64,000 nt of DNA, from positions 806,001 to 870,000 of the forward strand of contig WNYE01000001.1 of NCBI GenBank assembly GCA_021396245.1, read 5' to 3'. Below, in pieces: positions 10,508 to 21,459 of this stretch; position 1 is the stretch's first letter; every line of letters starts with the position of its first letter. Under the pieces are notes generated by a model that saw nothing but the letters and a program-made list of their open reading frames with translations, ran no database searches and was not told the DNA's origin. This stretch comes from Sporothrix humicola. Its lineage: Eukaryota; Ascomycota; Sordariomycetes; Ophiostomatales; Ophiostomataceae. Made by a program: the position numbers and the translations under genes.

Positions 10508-13500
10508 TTACAGGTACAGGGATTGGGCTGCGACAATACCGCGCTTGATCTTCTCCAGACTCTGCTCAAACTTCTTGGTGATCTCCTCGCTGCCCATCAC
10601 CTTGCCGGCCTCGGCCATTTGGCGTAGCAGTTCCTCGAGACGCCGGAACAGGCGCACCAACGAACCCTCGTACGCGTTTGTCATTTTGCTGTGTTGTTAG
10701 TAAAGTACTTAGAATATAAGATTGGGTGGGAAAAGAACTCACCAAATGTCGGCAAACGAGGCACCCTTGGCCCACGCCAGGACCGTCTCCATCAGCTGCC
10801 ACTTGAGACTCGCTACATACTCCTCCTCGTTGACGTCCAGCTTGCTCTCTTGGCTGACCTTGGCAATAATCTTGGCCTGGGCCTTGATCTCGCGCAGCGG
10901 CTTGGCCAGGTCCTCCTTCAGGTCGGGCGCCTCGACCTTTTCGTCAAAGAGGAAACAGGTCATAACCGACGCCACGACTTCGGGCGACAGGTCGTTGAAG
11001 AAGCGGTTGAAGAGCAGCTCGGACAGCAGCAGCTCGTGACCCTCGGTCGACGAGATCTGGCAGGCGACACGGGCCTTGAGCTGCACAACATCATCCTCGT
11101 TGATGAAGCCCAGGCGGCGCAGCACCGTCTTGCGCGACTTGAGCTCGTCGAGCTGGGCAATGCTGTGGGCTTGGGCAATGGCCTTCTTCTTCTCCTTGAT
11201 CTTCTCGCCGAGCTCGGTTTTGTGATGGTATTTCTCCCAGAGCTCGGGCAGGATCGGCGAGCCGTGCAGCGGGTTGGCCAGCAGCTTGGCCTCGAGCAGC
11301 TCGATCTTGCGGATCAGCTTCTTGAACGAGTCGTCGGTGATCTTCATGTTCTCAATGGGATCCAGGATCGGGATGCCGTCGGGGAAGCGGCGCTGCACCT
11401 CGCGAATGACCTTGCCGGTACGCTCCTTGCCGGCCGCCTTGGTCACGTTGTCTGGCATGAAGATGCGCAGCTTGCTCATGGCCACGACGGTCGACAGCAG
11501 GCACGGCACGATCTCGACGCGCGCGTCCGACATGTTGCTCCGCTCCTTGTCCTTGTCCTTGTTGGCGGCCTCGTCCTTCTTCTTAGAGGACTTGGATGCC
11601 TTTGAGGTCTTGGGCTTCTTGTCGTTGCCGCTCGTCGTGTCACCACCGCTGCCGCTGCTGCTATCCTCGCTGGCGCTCGCGGCGGCGTTGTTGGCGTTGT
11701 TGTCGACCCATGGAACAACGCCGGGTGCAATCTCGCCCTGAGGGAAACCAGGCGCAATGCTCTGGGCGCTCATGCTGTCCGAGATAAAAAGGGCCACATC
11801 GACACAGTACGACTCCTGGGGCGACACCTCTTCCTCGCCACGCTTGGGCGCACGGCGCTGCGAGAAACTGAGGACGGCACCCCAGCCAAAGTCCTCGCCG
11901 CTGCCGGGCAACTTGATGTGCACAAGGCGACCGGGCTGCAGGAAAGGCAGACAGTAGTTAGGGTGCTGCATAACCAGGACCATATCCTTGCGGTACTCCT
12001 CAATCAGCTGCCGGAGCTTGTAGTACTCCTTGACTGTGTTCTCGTCGGGGATGATGGTGCTGTCGCGCTCGTGCTGCAGCGACATGAGCTCCTTCTCGTA
12101 AGCCGGGACGCTGGCCGCGTTCTGGAACTGGAAGAAACAGCGCTCCAGCATGTACTCGGGCGAGACAGTCTCGATGCGCTGCAGGTTCAGAATCATGTTG
12201 TAGCCGAGGTAGAAGGCCGAGTTGAGGCGGTCCTGCTTGCCGGCGACAATGGCCTTGGCCGTCTCGGGCTCCAGCTTGTCATCGACCATCATGATGACGA
12301 TACCGCGGTCATCGAGACCACGACGACCGGCACGGCCAGACATCTGGATGTACTCGGACGATGTAAGTGGACGCATGCTGACACCGTCAAACTTGCGCAC
12401 CTGCGTAAAGACAACGGTACGGGCCGGCATGTTGAGACCAATGGAGAACGTCTCTGTCGCAAACAGAACCTTGATCAAGTTCTCCTGGAACAGAATCTCG
12501 ACAATCTCCTTGAGGATGGGCAGCAGGCCCGAGTGATGAACACCGATGCCCTTGCGGAGCAGCGGCAGCAGGTGTGTGATCTGGGACAGCTCGCGGTCGG
12601 CCTCAGACAGCGTGTCGATGGCGTTTTCAAACACCTTTGTAACCAGCTGCTGCTCGGACTCGTTGTTGAAGTTCATGCCGGAAATCTTGAGAGCAAGCAT
12701 CTCGCACTCGCGCTTGCTAAAGTTGAAGACAATGACGGGGTGGAAGTTCTTCTTCATGATCATGCGGATGATCTTGTAGATGTCGGACGTTGACTCGTTT
12801 CCGCCGCCCTTGTTGATCTTCTTGTTCTTGCCGCGGCCAACTTGCTTGGCGTTGGGGTCGGCTGGGTCGGCGCCCTTGTTCTGCTCGACAAGCGCCATGG
12901 CCGTGTTGAAGTTCTTCTCCTTGAACACGCCTCGCTCGTCAACAACTAGTAGAATGCCGTCACCACCGGCGGGGAAACAGTAGTTTTGCAGGGGAGTAGG
13001 ACGGAAGTCGGTGTAAACAACGTGGCACGCCTGACGATGGATCTTGGCTATCCACTCGGCGAACTGGAAGGCGTTGGGGATGGTGGCCGACAAGAACACA
13101 TAGCGGACCTTGTCCGGCAGCAGAATAATCGTCTCTTCCCAGACCACACCGCGGGACTTATCACGCATGTAGTGGATCTCGTCAAAGACGACCCAGGCAA
13201 CTTCGCGCATGATCTCGGAACCGCGGTACAACATGGACCGCAGAATCTCCGTCGTCATGACAAGACAACTGGCCGTCGGGTTGATGGTGATGTCACCTGT
13301 CATCAGGCCAACGTCGCCAAACTCGCCCATGAAGTCACGGAATTTCTGGTTGCTCAGCGCCTTGATGGGACTCGTGTAGATGACGCGCTGGTTGCGCTTG
13401 AAGCACTGTGCAATGGCATACTCGGCGACGACAGTCTTGCCGGCACTGGTGTGCGCCGAAACCAGCACGCTCTCTTCACGCTCGATCGAGGCAATGGCCA

Positions 13501-14056
13501 GGGCCTGGAAGGGATCCAGCTCAAAGGGATACTCGCGGGCGGGTTCGGCGGGCTTTTTGTGCTCGGAAAGAGGAACGTATTCGTAGTTGAGATCGGGCGG
13601 CAGGGCAACCTGGTGCTGGATGTTGTGCTGCAGCACGAGCGACTCGGTCTCCTTCTGGGGCGCAAATCCAGACGAGGGGGCCACCTCACGCGACTCGGCA
13701 GTCTGGAAAGTGTCGGTCAAAACAGGGCCGGCCTCAGCGTCCTTCTTGCGGCGCTTGTTCTGGTTGTCGTCGCCGTCGGCCTCCTCGTCTTCTTCGTCGT
13801 CGTCTACGGGCACATCCTCGGCGGCCGAGGAGATGTCGGCATCGTTGGACGTCTCGCCGTTGCCACCGGCCGGAGCCTGCTCGTTGGCTGCCTTGTTGGT
13901 CACCTCGGCAGACACCTCAGAGATGCCTACGGCCTTGCGCTTGCGGCTGGCGTCGACCGGTGCGGCGGTGGCGGCACCAACGACAAGGCCCTCCTCCTGC
14001 GGCTTTGATGCGGCCGACGGGTTGTCAAAGACCTCAAACAGCTCGTCGATATCCAT
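10508..14056 (-). CDS. MTR4: ATP-dependent RNA helicase Mtr4 (nuclear exosome cofactor, TRAMP subunit)
   Basis: Unwinds structured RNA and feeds it to the nuclear exosome. Exon 1 is 10743-14056 and exon 2 is 10508-10688, joined across a 54-bp intron (donor GTGAGT, branch ACTAAC, acceptor CACAG). Splicing gives FADICKMTNAYEGSL, the expected family sequence, and the C-terminus AAQSLYL. The product is 1,164 residues. Residues 1-140 are acidic and low-complexity. Then come the Q-motif region (FELDPFQ), Walker A (AHTSAGKT), DEIH box (VVFDEIHYM), SATIP motif III, and motif VI (QMSGRAGRRG). The arch/KOW insert follows, interrupted by a Ser/Lys-rich segment (about residues 770-830), and then the helical C-terminal domain. 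Length and motif order fit Mtr4 rather than Ski2. It is divergent from COX8. Confidence 0.95.
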
Positions 14057-14936
14057 GGTCGAAGATGTTGTCCGAATGTCTAAATCGACGGGTTTGGCAC
14101 CGCACGCGGCGGGCGAAAGGGGTGGAATAGGGTGGTGTTGTAGTCAGGTACAAGTGCGGTTCCTGACAACCGTTACACGATCGGAGGTTGGTGGTGGTCG
14201 GAGTTGTTGGTGCCAACAAACTACGCTGAAGCTTGTTGATGTAAAAAGGGAGAGAGAAGGGAGAAATGCCCAACTCCTTCCCTGGTTGTGATAAAATGTA
14301 GGCTGCGTTCGATGCGTCCTGGCCGCTCGAAAAGCTGCTTGGGGAGGCAGGAACGAAGGAGAAGGAAAGGAAAGACCCCAAAACAAGAAGCAATTCACCT
14401 AAGAAAAAAAACTGATAAACTGGGAAGGAAGGCAATCGGCCAGGAAAAAATAAGTGGAGCGATGCACAGAATTCTGCCAACCAAAAAGCAATCGCGCCAA
14501 AAGGCGGTAGTCGGGTCAGGTGATATTACCTGTGACATCGTCTAACTAGGCAAGTGCACGGACCATGTGCCTTCCTCTCCAGCGTTGGATAGCCGGAAAA
14601 ACATGGAACAAGCGGGAAAGGGAGCAACACTCACGCCACCACGTACCCAGTCACAGCCGCGCAAAAAGAGATCACTGAAAAAAGCGAGCTTTCTTTGACG
14701 ACTTTGAAGCTCTCCTCCTCCCACCATCCCGCACCAACCCACCATTGCCGTCACAGATCATCACCACTCTATCTCCAAGGTTCGTCCGAAGCTCCAGACA
14801 TTCATTTGACGGTCAATTGGGTCGCCAGACGCTGTTGTCGCCGCCGTCGCCGCCCCCCATTGGCCCGCCCGATTCGTCGATTTCGATTTCAATTATCGTC
14901 AACTCGTCCACCCCGGCTTACTGACCTCCATAACAG
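14057..14936. promoter_or_regulatory. Divergent promoter region of MTR4 and COX8, with probable COX8 leader intron
   Basis: 880 bp between divergent starts. Immediately before the COX8 ATG there is CTTACTGACCTCCATAACAG, a branch-site-like ACTGAC followed by an AG acceptor abutting the start codon. This suggests a 5' UTR intron whose donor would lie upstream; GTTCGT near 14781 is one candidate. No other gene is seen. Confidence 0.5.
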
Positions 14937-15237
14937 ATGCTCTCCCGCGCTGCTATCCGCACGTCGCAGGCCGTCGTCGGCCGCCGTGCCTTCCACGTCA
15001 CGCCGAAGCGCCTCTCGTCCCCGTACCACTACCCCGAGGGCCCGTACTCCAACATCCCCTTCAACCCCAAGGGCAAGTTCTTTGGCGTTGGCTACTGGAC
15101 TCTGATGGCCACCTTCTTCTTTGCCCCCTTCGGCATTGCCAGTAAGTGGCCCCGCGACGTGTATCAGAAATGCAACCGATGGACGGTGCTAACGTTATTT
15201 TCCTCTTCCAGCCTGGCAGACGATCAAGCCGAAATAA
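14937..15237 (+). CDS. COX8: Cytochrome c oxidase subunit VIIc (yeast Cox8-type)
   Basis: Small nuclear-encoded subunit of respiratory complex IV in the mitochondrial inner membrane. Exons are 14937-15141 and 15212-15237, with a 70-bp intron (GTAAGT donor, GCTAAC branch, CCAG acceptor). The product is 76 residues. Residues 1-25 form an Arg-rich, acid-free import presequence ending near RAFHVTPKRL. The mature part contains SPYHYPEGPYSNIPFNPKG, the conserved VIIc entry, one membrane helix (YWTLMATFFFAPFGIA), and the short tail TWQTIKPK supplied by the last exon. Without splicing the frame runs into unrelated sequence, so the intron is well supported. Confidence 0.9.
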
Positions 15238-15719
15238 ATGATTTATTTCGGAGGCTCTTTCTAGAGTTTGGGGACGACAACCATAGACGAGGAGGAACTG
15301 GAGACCGGAACGTCAGTGAGAACTGACGACATTGTTGGACTCGACCTGGCGTTGCCTTGTACATAAAATCATAGAAATTCGACAAAAAACATCGTTTTTA
15401 TATACCGAGGTATAAACGTGATACAGTGGCATGGCATTGATAAAAACACTGGGAGAAATAAGAAGGTACGGTGGAAGGCAAGTGAGAAGAAAGAACAGCC
15501 ACGCTAGGCTGCTATGCATGCATTCGTAATATGTAGAAGGTCTAAATCTATGCGGTATATGTACAAGATACAGAAAATCGTAAATGATAGATCGTTGCAG
15601 GCCGTGGCCGCGGATATAATCATGAACAACCGGGCAATAAATAATAAGCAAAAGTAAGTGTAAGTAAGTGTAGGTGGAGGATATTTGCCCGTCATGGCAT
15701 GGCCACAGGTTCGTCCAGA
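15238..15719. other. Convergent intergenic region
   Basis: Holds the 3' ends of COX8 and of the PPR gene. AT-rich; no gene or RNA recognised. Confidence 0.6.
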
Positions 15720-18095
15720 TTATCCGAAATTCATCTTCCCCAGTTGGCCGAGCACGGACTTTGGCGGCTGCGGCTTTGCCAGCGAGTTTTGCGTCTTGGA
15801 GATCTCATTATCGTCCTTGCTGGGAGTAGGAAGCCCAAGGTCAGACGTGGTTGACCGCCGGTTTTTGAGAAGGGCGTGCAGCGCGTTGATGACAAACTCA
15901 GACTCGACCTCGTTGGGCTCCCAGCGCGACATGAGCGAGTTGTAGGCCTTGAAGACCATCTCGGGCTGACTGCAGCGGTCAAACGCCCTCAAGGCCCACA
16001 TGACGAGCCATGTGCTGATGTAGAGGCCGCCGACCTCGTCGTCGAGCGCCTTGAGCAACGCGGCCCAGATGCTGCGCAGGCGCTGCTCGCTCCAGATGGC
16101 GCCGGTGCCGTTGCGGTCGCCGTGGTTGGCAAAGCCCTTGAAGAGCGCGAGGAAAATCGTGCCATGCAGAGGGATGCGCATCATCTTCATGTCGTCGAGA
16201 AAACGAGTGACATCTGGAAGACTGCCGATGCGGGAGGCGTAGTGGTAGATGAGGATGCGGTAAGTGGCGAGATCGGGCTGCATGGGCGCCAAATACTGGA
16301 AGCCGGCGAGCAGGCGCGCGTTCCTGTGGTTGCGGTTGACGGACGAGAGCATCGTGAGCACGCGTGTCATGGCCTTTTGGGAGTTGTAGTTTGTCGTGGA
16401 GATATATGATGGGATGGAGAGGGGGTTGATTTCACGAGGGGGCGGTATAGAATGTGACTGTGAGGATGGATGCTGTGATGGCGGCACATTTGTGTCCGTT
16501 TTGGGGCCGTTATTATTATCATTAGTGTCGTTGTCGATGTTGTTTATGCCCAGCTTGTACCGGGGATGCATGTGGCGGTAGACGCGCTCGGCGGCGTCTT
16601 CTTCGCCGCACCGTAGGAAACTGGCGATGACGCAGTTGAAGACGACCACGTCGACCAGCTCGCCCGACTCGACCAGCTCCTTGTAGGCGGCGCGCACGCC
16701 GTCGGCGTTCATCTTGAGCCCAAAGAAGTGGATCATGCTGACGTGGTGGTACCGATTGAAGCTCAGGCCTCGGCGCTCCATTTCCTGGTAGGCCATTTCG
16801 GCAAGCGTGAAATTGCCGGCCTTGGAGGCGACGTCAAACAAGATGTTGAAGGTCACATTGTTGCCCGGAATGCCGGCGTCCTGCTCCATGTCGCGCCACA
16901 AACGGACAGCCGCTTCGACCTCGGCCGACGTTGATGTTCCGACATAGCGACTCGCAAAGGAGGTGGCCGCGTTCCATTCGGCTCTGGAGAGGGCAAAGCC
17001 ACTGTCCTTGACGTCGGCCACGAGCGCAAAGAAGCGCAGCATAGACTTGGTGTTGCGCCGCTCGTCGGACATGTTCATTGATTTTAACAGGTCGTGCCGT
17101 AGACGGGCGGGCACGTGGGCCATGCGCATGCCGGTTAGTTCTAGGTATATCGCATAGACCTCGTCGGCCGACAAGTGCTCTGGGCGGCGGAGACGCTTGT
17201 ACACAGCCAGCGCCAGCTTGCGCATGGTGTTCTGGGTAGCAACGTCGGCGCTTTCCAGCCCGTCCCATGTTGGAAAGTCGTTTTCGACGGGCGCTTCCGA
17301 GACGCGCACTTCCGGTTTGTCATCGGCCGTTGCATAGCGCCGCATAAACGGATCGTTCATCAGGTTCAGATGGTCGGCAACGGTCTCTCCCTCGGGCGGC
17401 GGGTCAACAAACGAGAGCAGCTCTTCTCTGCTGAGTTCTTTTTCCCTTGGCCAGGGTGTGTCGGAGTTGTAAGAGTAGAAAGGTGGTTGGCGGGGTTCAT
17501 TATGTGTGTCGTGGGGGTAGTGGTTTTCGTGCGGTTCCTGGCTGTATATTTCGTCGACCGTCTCGCCGGACGGTTCGTCATATCGATCGTCGTCGTCTCG
17601 CCAGAATTCGGCAGATGCAGACGCGGAACTATGGCTGCCCCGGCTGTGTCGTAAGCTGCTGTTCTGAGAGCTCTTTTGTGTGTCGTTTGAGGCAGAGTTT
17701 GGCCGGTTGCTCCCGTGACATGAATTCTCGAGAAAATGCATGGCCTTGTGCGCCGTCGGCCGTTTCCACGACAAATTCCATGCTGGCGGGAAGAGCATGG
17801 GTAGAAGCGTGCCCGAAGCTGGGTCAGCTTTTCCCCCGGCCGGGATCCAGCTGACCGATGTCCGTGGCCGTCCGTGTCCGTGTCCGTGCCCGGGCCCTGG
17901 TCGGCAGTTTTGCCCTGGTGCAGACCCATGCCGCTGCTGTCTTCGCCTCTGATCGTGGATGCATCGTGTCGCCTGTATTCGGCTGGAGACAGGTCCTGTC
18001 GTCGTCGGCAAAGATTGTAGAGGCAAAGACAAAGGCACCCGGGCGGACAGGACGGCGCCGCAGACCGAGCTGTCGATGCGGCGTGGGGCCTTCAT
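15720..18095 (-). CDS. Pentatricopeptide-repeat (PPR) protein, probably mitochondrial
   Basis: Single-exon gene for 791 residues, starting MKAPRRIDSS with an Arg-rich, acid-poor N-terminus that would suit mitochondrial import. A disordered stretch follows (about 50-300) with a GPGHGHGHGRP run coded by a TCCGTG-type hexanucleotide repeat near 17856-17893. From about residue 300, helical repeats typical of PPR proteins appear, for example VTFNILFDVASKAGNFTLAE followed by MAYQEMERRGLSFN, and VVVFNCVIASFLRCGEEDAA followed by ERVYRHM. An Asn/Asp/Ser insert (about 520-575) interrupts the array. PPR proteins bind organellar RNA and control its processing or translation; the target cannot be read from the sequence. 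It is divergent from RSM25 across 682 bp, which fits a mitochondrial gene-expression role but does not prove it. Confidence 0.82.
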   Translation of the reverse strand: MKAPRRIDSSVCGAVLSARVPLSLPLQSLPTTTGPVSSRIQATRCIHDQRRRQQRHGSAPGQNCRPGPGHGHGHGRPRTSVSWIPAGGKADPASGTLLPMLFPPAWNLSWKRPTAHKAMHFLENSCHGSNRPNSASNDTQKSSQNSSLRHSRGSHSSASASAEFWRDDDDRYDEPSGETVDEIYSQEPHENHYPHDTHNEPRQPPFYSYNSDTPWPREKELSREELLSFVDPPPEGETVADHLNLMNDPFMRRYATADDKPEVRVSEAPVENDFPTWDGLESADVATQNTMRKLALAVYKRLRRPEHLSADEVYAIYLELTGMRMAHVPARLRHDLLKSMNMSDERRNTKSMLRFFALVADVKDSGFALSRAEWNAATSFASRYVGTSTSAEVEAAVRLWRDMEQDAGIPGNNVTFNILFDVASKAGNFTLAEMAYQEMERRGLSFNRYHHVSMIHFFGLKMNADGVRAAYKELVESGELVDVVVFNCVIASFLRCGEEDAAERVYRHMHPRYKLGINNIDNDTNDNNNGPKTDTNVPPSQHPSSQSHSIPPPREINPLSIPSYISTTNYNSQKAMTRVLTMLSSVNRNHRNARLLAGFQYLAPMQPDLATYRILIYHYASRIGSLPDVTRFLDDMKMMRIPLHGTIFLALFKGFANHGDRNGTGAIWSEQRLRSIWAALLKALDDEVGGLYISTWLVMWALRAFDRCSQPEMVFKAYNSLMSRWEPNEVESEFVINALHALLKNRRSTTSDLGLPTPSKDDNEISKTQNSLAKPQPPKSVLGQLGKMNFG

Positions 18096-18777
18096 GGGCT
18101 GTTCTTCATTGTGGTGTCCATGCAGACTTGTGAGGGGTGCGCACTCGAGGGAGGGGTGTTTGTTGTGGTGGAAAGTTGCAGAGTCTTCTCGTCTCGATTT
18201 GTTTCGATTTCACTCTTTGTGTGCGGTTGTTGTCAATTGCTGTACTCTAAGAGGTCTAAGAAGTGAAAAAAGCAGCAACAACCCGCAGCTAAGAGGCAGG
18301 TGCTGTGGGGGTCGTATTTACTAGGATTTTACTGGTTTGCGCCGGTTTTTACTGGCTTGGGGCTGGCATTCACTGACAAAATTGGGGGCTTTATCTTATC
18401 GCGCCAAAAAATTATAGTGGAGAATGCACCCGCATTGATGCATTTTCGGCCAGTTTATGCATCTACCCCGGTATCGCGAGAGCTGGGAAAAAATTAGCGA
18501 CTTTCGGCTGTCGAACGACACTTTGGCGACCAATTCGCAGCTGTTTATGATTTGTGCAGCGACGACGACCCGATTCTCGACACATTTACGTGCCACGACT
18601 CCCAGAGAGGGCCAGACGGAGTAGACCACCTATACGAACGGCCTCAAAGGCCAACACACGCACCAATTGGCCATCTCCGGCCCTTCTCTCCTCGATTCTT
18701 GATTCTCGATTCTCGATCTCGAACGTCGACACTGCTCTCTCTCCCTCTTTCAATCGCCCTTTTACCACACAACCACC
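18096..18777. promoter_or_regulatory. Divergent promoter region of the PPR gene and RSM25
   Basis: 682 bp between two divergent mitochondrial-type genes. The RSM25 side is C/T-rich just before the start (CTCTCTCTCCCTCTTTC). No additional gene is seen. Confidence 0.55.
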
Positions 18778-19631
18778 ATGATTCCCACAGCATCCTTGCT
18801 GTCGCGGGGCGGCCGGAAATTCCGCGTGCTCAAGCTTGCTCAGACGGCGCGGCAGGAGCTGGACAACAAGATCTTGGAGCGGACAGAGCGTGTGGCACCA
18901 GTATGGCTCAATGTGTTGGAGAAGATCCCGCCGTCAAATGCATTAGTACGCCCGCCCGCGATCCAGCTCAAAGCGGCCAGCCCGCGCCTCAACAAGCCGA
19001 AGCGGACGTACATGCCGCAAGAAATGGAGTATGAGGAGGACGAGCTGCGCGCAACGTTTTTCAAGGACCATCCGTGGGAGCTGGCGCGGCCAAGAATTAT
19101 CATTGAGATGGACGGCAAGGACCGCGAGCGGTTCGACTGGAGCACGGGCCTGGTGCAAAAGGGACTTGCCCTGACTGGCGAGAGGTGAGTTCCATGACCC
19201 ATGCAGAGAGGCAGACGAACACCACGACGCATTGTAATGTAAATGAACACTGCTAACAACACAGCGTCGTCCAACGGCAAATGTGGCTGATGAAGCACTC
19301 GGGCCTAACCAAGGACCAGGCGTACGACGTGACGCGGCGCGAGTTCTACCGGCTGCGGCACTTTGAGGAGGTGGAGAAGCGCGTGGCCGTCGAGGAGGCG
19401 CGCATGATGGGCGCCTATTTCGGCCCGTCGGCGCTGCAGGCCGGCCTGATGACGGAAGACCGCATGTACGAGCTGTGGAAGCCGTGGGCGGCGAGCCAGA
19501 TTGAGCTGTTGGAGTCCGCGCGTGGCAGCAGCTACGTGTCGTTTGGCGACGACACCGAGACGGACCAAGCGGTGTTGGACGACTTGTCGCAGTCATTGGG
19601 CGGGGAGTCCTTGGCACCACAAGCAGAGTAG
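18778..19631 (+). CDS. RSM25: Mitochondrial small-ribosomal-subunit protein mS23 (Rsm25)
   Basis: Component of the mitochondrial 37S ribosomal subunit. Exons are 18778-19184 and 19265-19631, with an 80-bp intron (GTGAGT donor, GCTAAC branch, CACAG acceptor); joining gives GESVVQRQMWLM. The product is 257 residues. Family features are the basic N-terminus, the APVWLNVLEKIPPS segment, and after the intron RQMWLMKHSGLTKDQAYD and RREFYRLRHFEEVEKRVAVE with a charged helix. The length matches fungal mS23. The start is the first ATG after a pyrimidine-rich leader, in the context ACCACCATGA. Confidence 0.88.
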
Positions 19632-19814
19632 GCGCGGGGTGGGTAGTTGTGCAGTTTTGTTGAAAGGAAAGAAAAGGAAAAGATAGAAAAGTAGCCAGGA
19701 CAAGGTCCGGCTGCAGCTTTGTATATTATTATTATCTCATGAATAAATTACCATGTATCATCCACATGCCCTCGTGTACTCCTTTTGTACTCCAGGACCG
19801 TGTATCATCGTATA

Positions 19815-20766
19815 TCATTGCGACTTGGCCAACTTTGGCGTCGACACAGCCTCCGTCTTTGCCGTCTTCCTTCCCAAAGTCTTCCGAATACCGAGCAGAT
19901 TGCCGTACTTGGTCACGTCGCCAATGAACCGCTGGCCCGTCTTGATCGCCAATGGCTCGTGCTGGACAACGAAAAGGTCGGCGATGCGGCTGTAGTGGAA
20001 CAGCTTGCCCGTCAAGCTCAGTGTGCTGACATGGGCCCAGGTTTCAATGAACAGAATGCTGCACCGGTTGGTGGGGATAACAAATATCATCTTCAGCAGG
20101 AAGGCCACGAGGCAGACGATAAAGCCCGTGCCGGGTCCGTTTGTAACGATGAGGTTGGGGTATGTAAAGGTGGTCGCTTTTTCTTTTGATCCTCTTGATT
20201 CTTTTGGTGATTGTGGCGGCTTGAGTAAGGCCTGCACGATCGACAGTGCACTCTGGATCGCCGAGATCCACGCCGTGTACAGTGGCTGGTGCACTCGCCG
20301 TGCACGAACAACATAGACGATATCCCACGAGCCACGGCCACCAGGAGACTCCCCGCTGGCGTCTGGTGGAAAAGCCTTGCTAATCAAGGTCTCAAGCCGC
20401 TCGACGGCGTTGACCGAGTGCCGGTCGCCGGATGTGATAATATACCGGCGGTGACTGCGCGGGTTGGGCCGGAACTGCTGCTTGATCATCTCGCAGAGCT
20501 CGCCCGTGTGGCCACCCGACCCGAGAACGTACATGAAATACGTCGAAGGGAGCTGGACATTGTCTGGCACAGGTCCTTGGCGGGCGGCTTTCCATGCTTT
20601 GTTCATAGCAGGGCGCCGGCTGTCGGTGACATTAAGGTAGCGGGTCTAAAAAGTTAGTCTGCGAATAAACTGAATAGGCTGCACTTTGACGACTCACAAT
20701 AACCACGAGGAACCCTGAAATGATCACAACACCGAGGCCGAAAAGGGCCATAAAGAGAGAGGCCAT
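19815..20766 (-). CDS. ALG14: UDP-GlcNAc transferase subunit Alg14 (ER membrane anchor)
   Basis: Membrane subunit that recruits catalytic Alg13 to the cytosolic face of the ER for the second step of dolichol-linked oligosaccharide synthesis. Exon 1 is 20698-20766 and exon 2 is 19815-20645, joined across a 52-bp intron. The product is 299 residues. Exon 1 encodes exactly 23 residues, MASLFMALFGLGVVIISGFL and a few more, which is the N-terminal membrane anchor. Exon 2 holds the family motifs YVLGSGGHTGEL, RRYIITSGDRHS, VYVVRARRVHQ, LIVTNGPGTG, NRCSILFIETWAHV and LFVVQHEPL. The frame stays open upstream of the chosen Met for about 66 codons, but that sequence has no family likeness and would put the anchor internally. 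A Lys/Ser-rich loop (about 135-155) is a local insertion. Confidence 0.92.
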
Positions 20767-21459
20767 GCTGGCGGTCTGTTGGGTCGCTTGCCGTCTGGAG
20801 ATGGAGCCCGGAGTGTTCTCGGGCAGTGTGAAAGAGTTGACCGCCCGTTGTTGGGCTGGCTGTGGCGACGGTGCCCTGCTATTGATAAAAGAGAGTGAGT
20901 TGTTCGTGTTGTGTGTTTTTTGTGAGAAGAGGTTGTATTTTTGTGAAGCTTCGCCCAATAACACGTTTTAGGGGTACTAACCGCTAAGGGCACTAATACA
21001 AGGGCCAAACAGACTCGGCGGCCAGGTGTCGTTGATATGGGGGCTGTTTGGGGTAGATCTGGACCCGCTTTTCAGAGCTTAATGCTTCACCGCCCGGCAA
21101 TATATTTACTTTTTGGAAGGACAGGAGAGAAAAGTACAACACATTACCGCCAACCAGGAAGGAGGTACCAAGCTCCTGAGCGGCAGAAAACAAGCGACGT
21201 CAACCAACGAAAACAATCACAACACATCGTGCATCGTGCATCGCGATCGACCAACCACGACGACTGGCGCGACGCCGCGCTTTTGTTTATCGCCTTTTCA
21301 CCCACCCAGGATAATGGTGTGCGGGCGTATCGACTGCACTTGGAAAATCGAAACGGGGCCGCCCGACGGCATATTGGAACCGGTCCTTGACATCATCGAT
21401 ACTGACAATTCACAACATTCGCGACGGCATCTCTCCTGACTGCACACCAGCGCACCAAC
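20767..21459. promoter_or_regulatory. Divergent promoter region of ALG14 and IMA1
   Basis: 693 bp between divergent starts. No further gene supported; the open frames present lack conserved features. Confidence 0.55.

Noticed and set aside
10691..14008. Long plus-strand open frames (304, 291 and 340 codons) antisense to MTR4
   Set aside because: They mirror the MTR4 codons, contain no conserved domain and arise from strong third-position GC bias.
20767..20964. 66-residue upstream extension of Alg14
   Set aside because: It would bury the N-terminal membrane anchor and has no similarity to the family.
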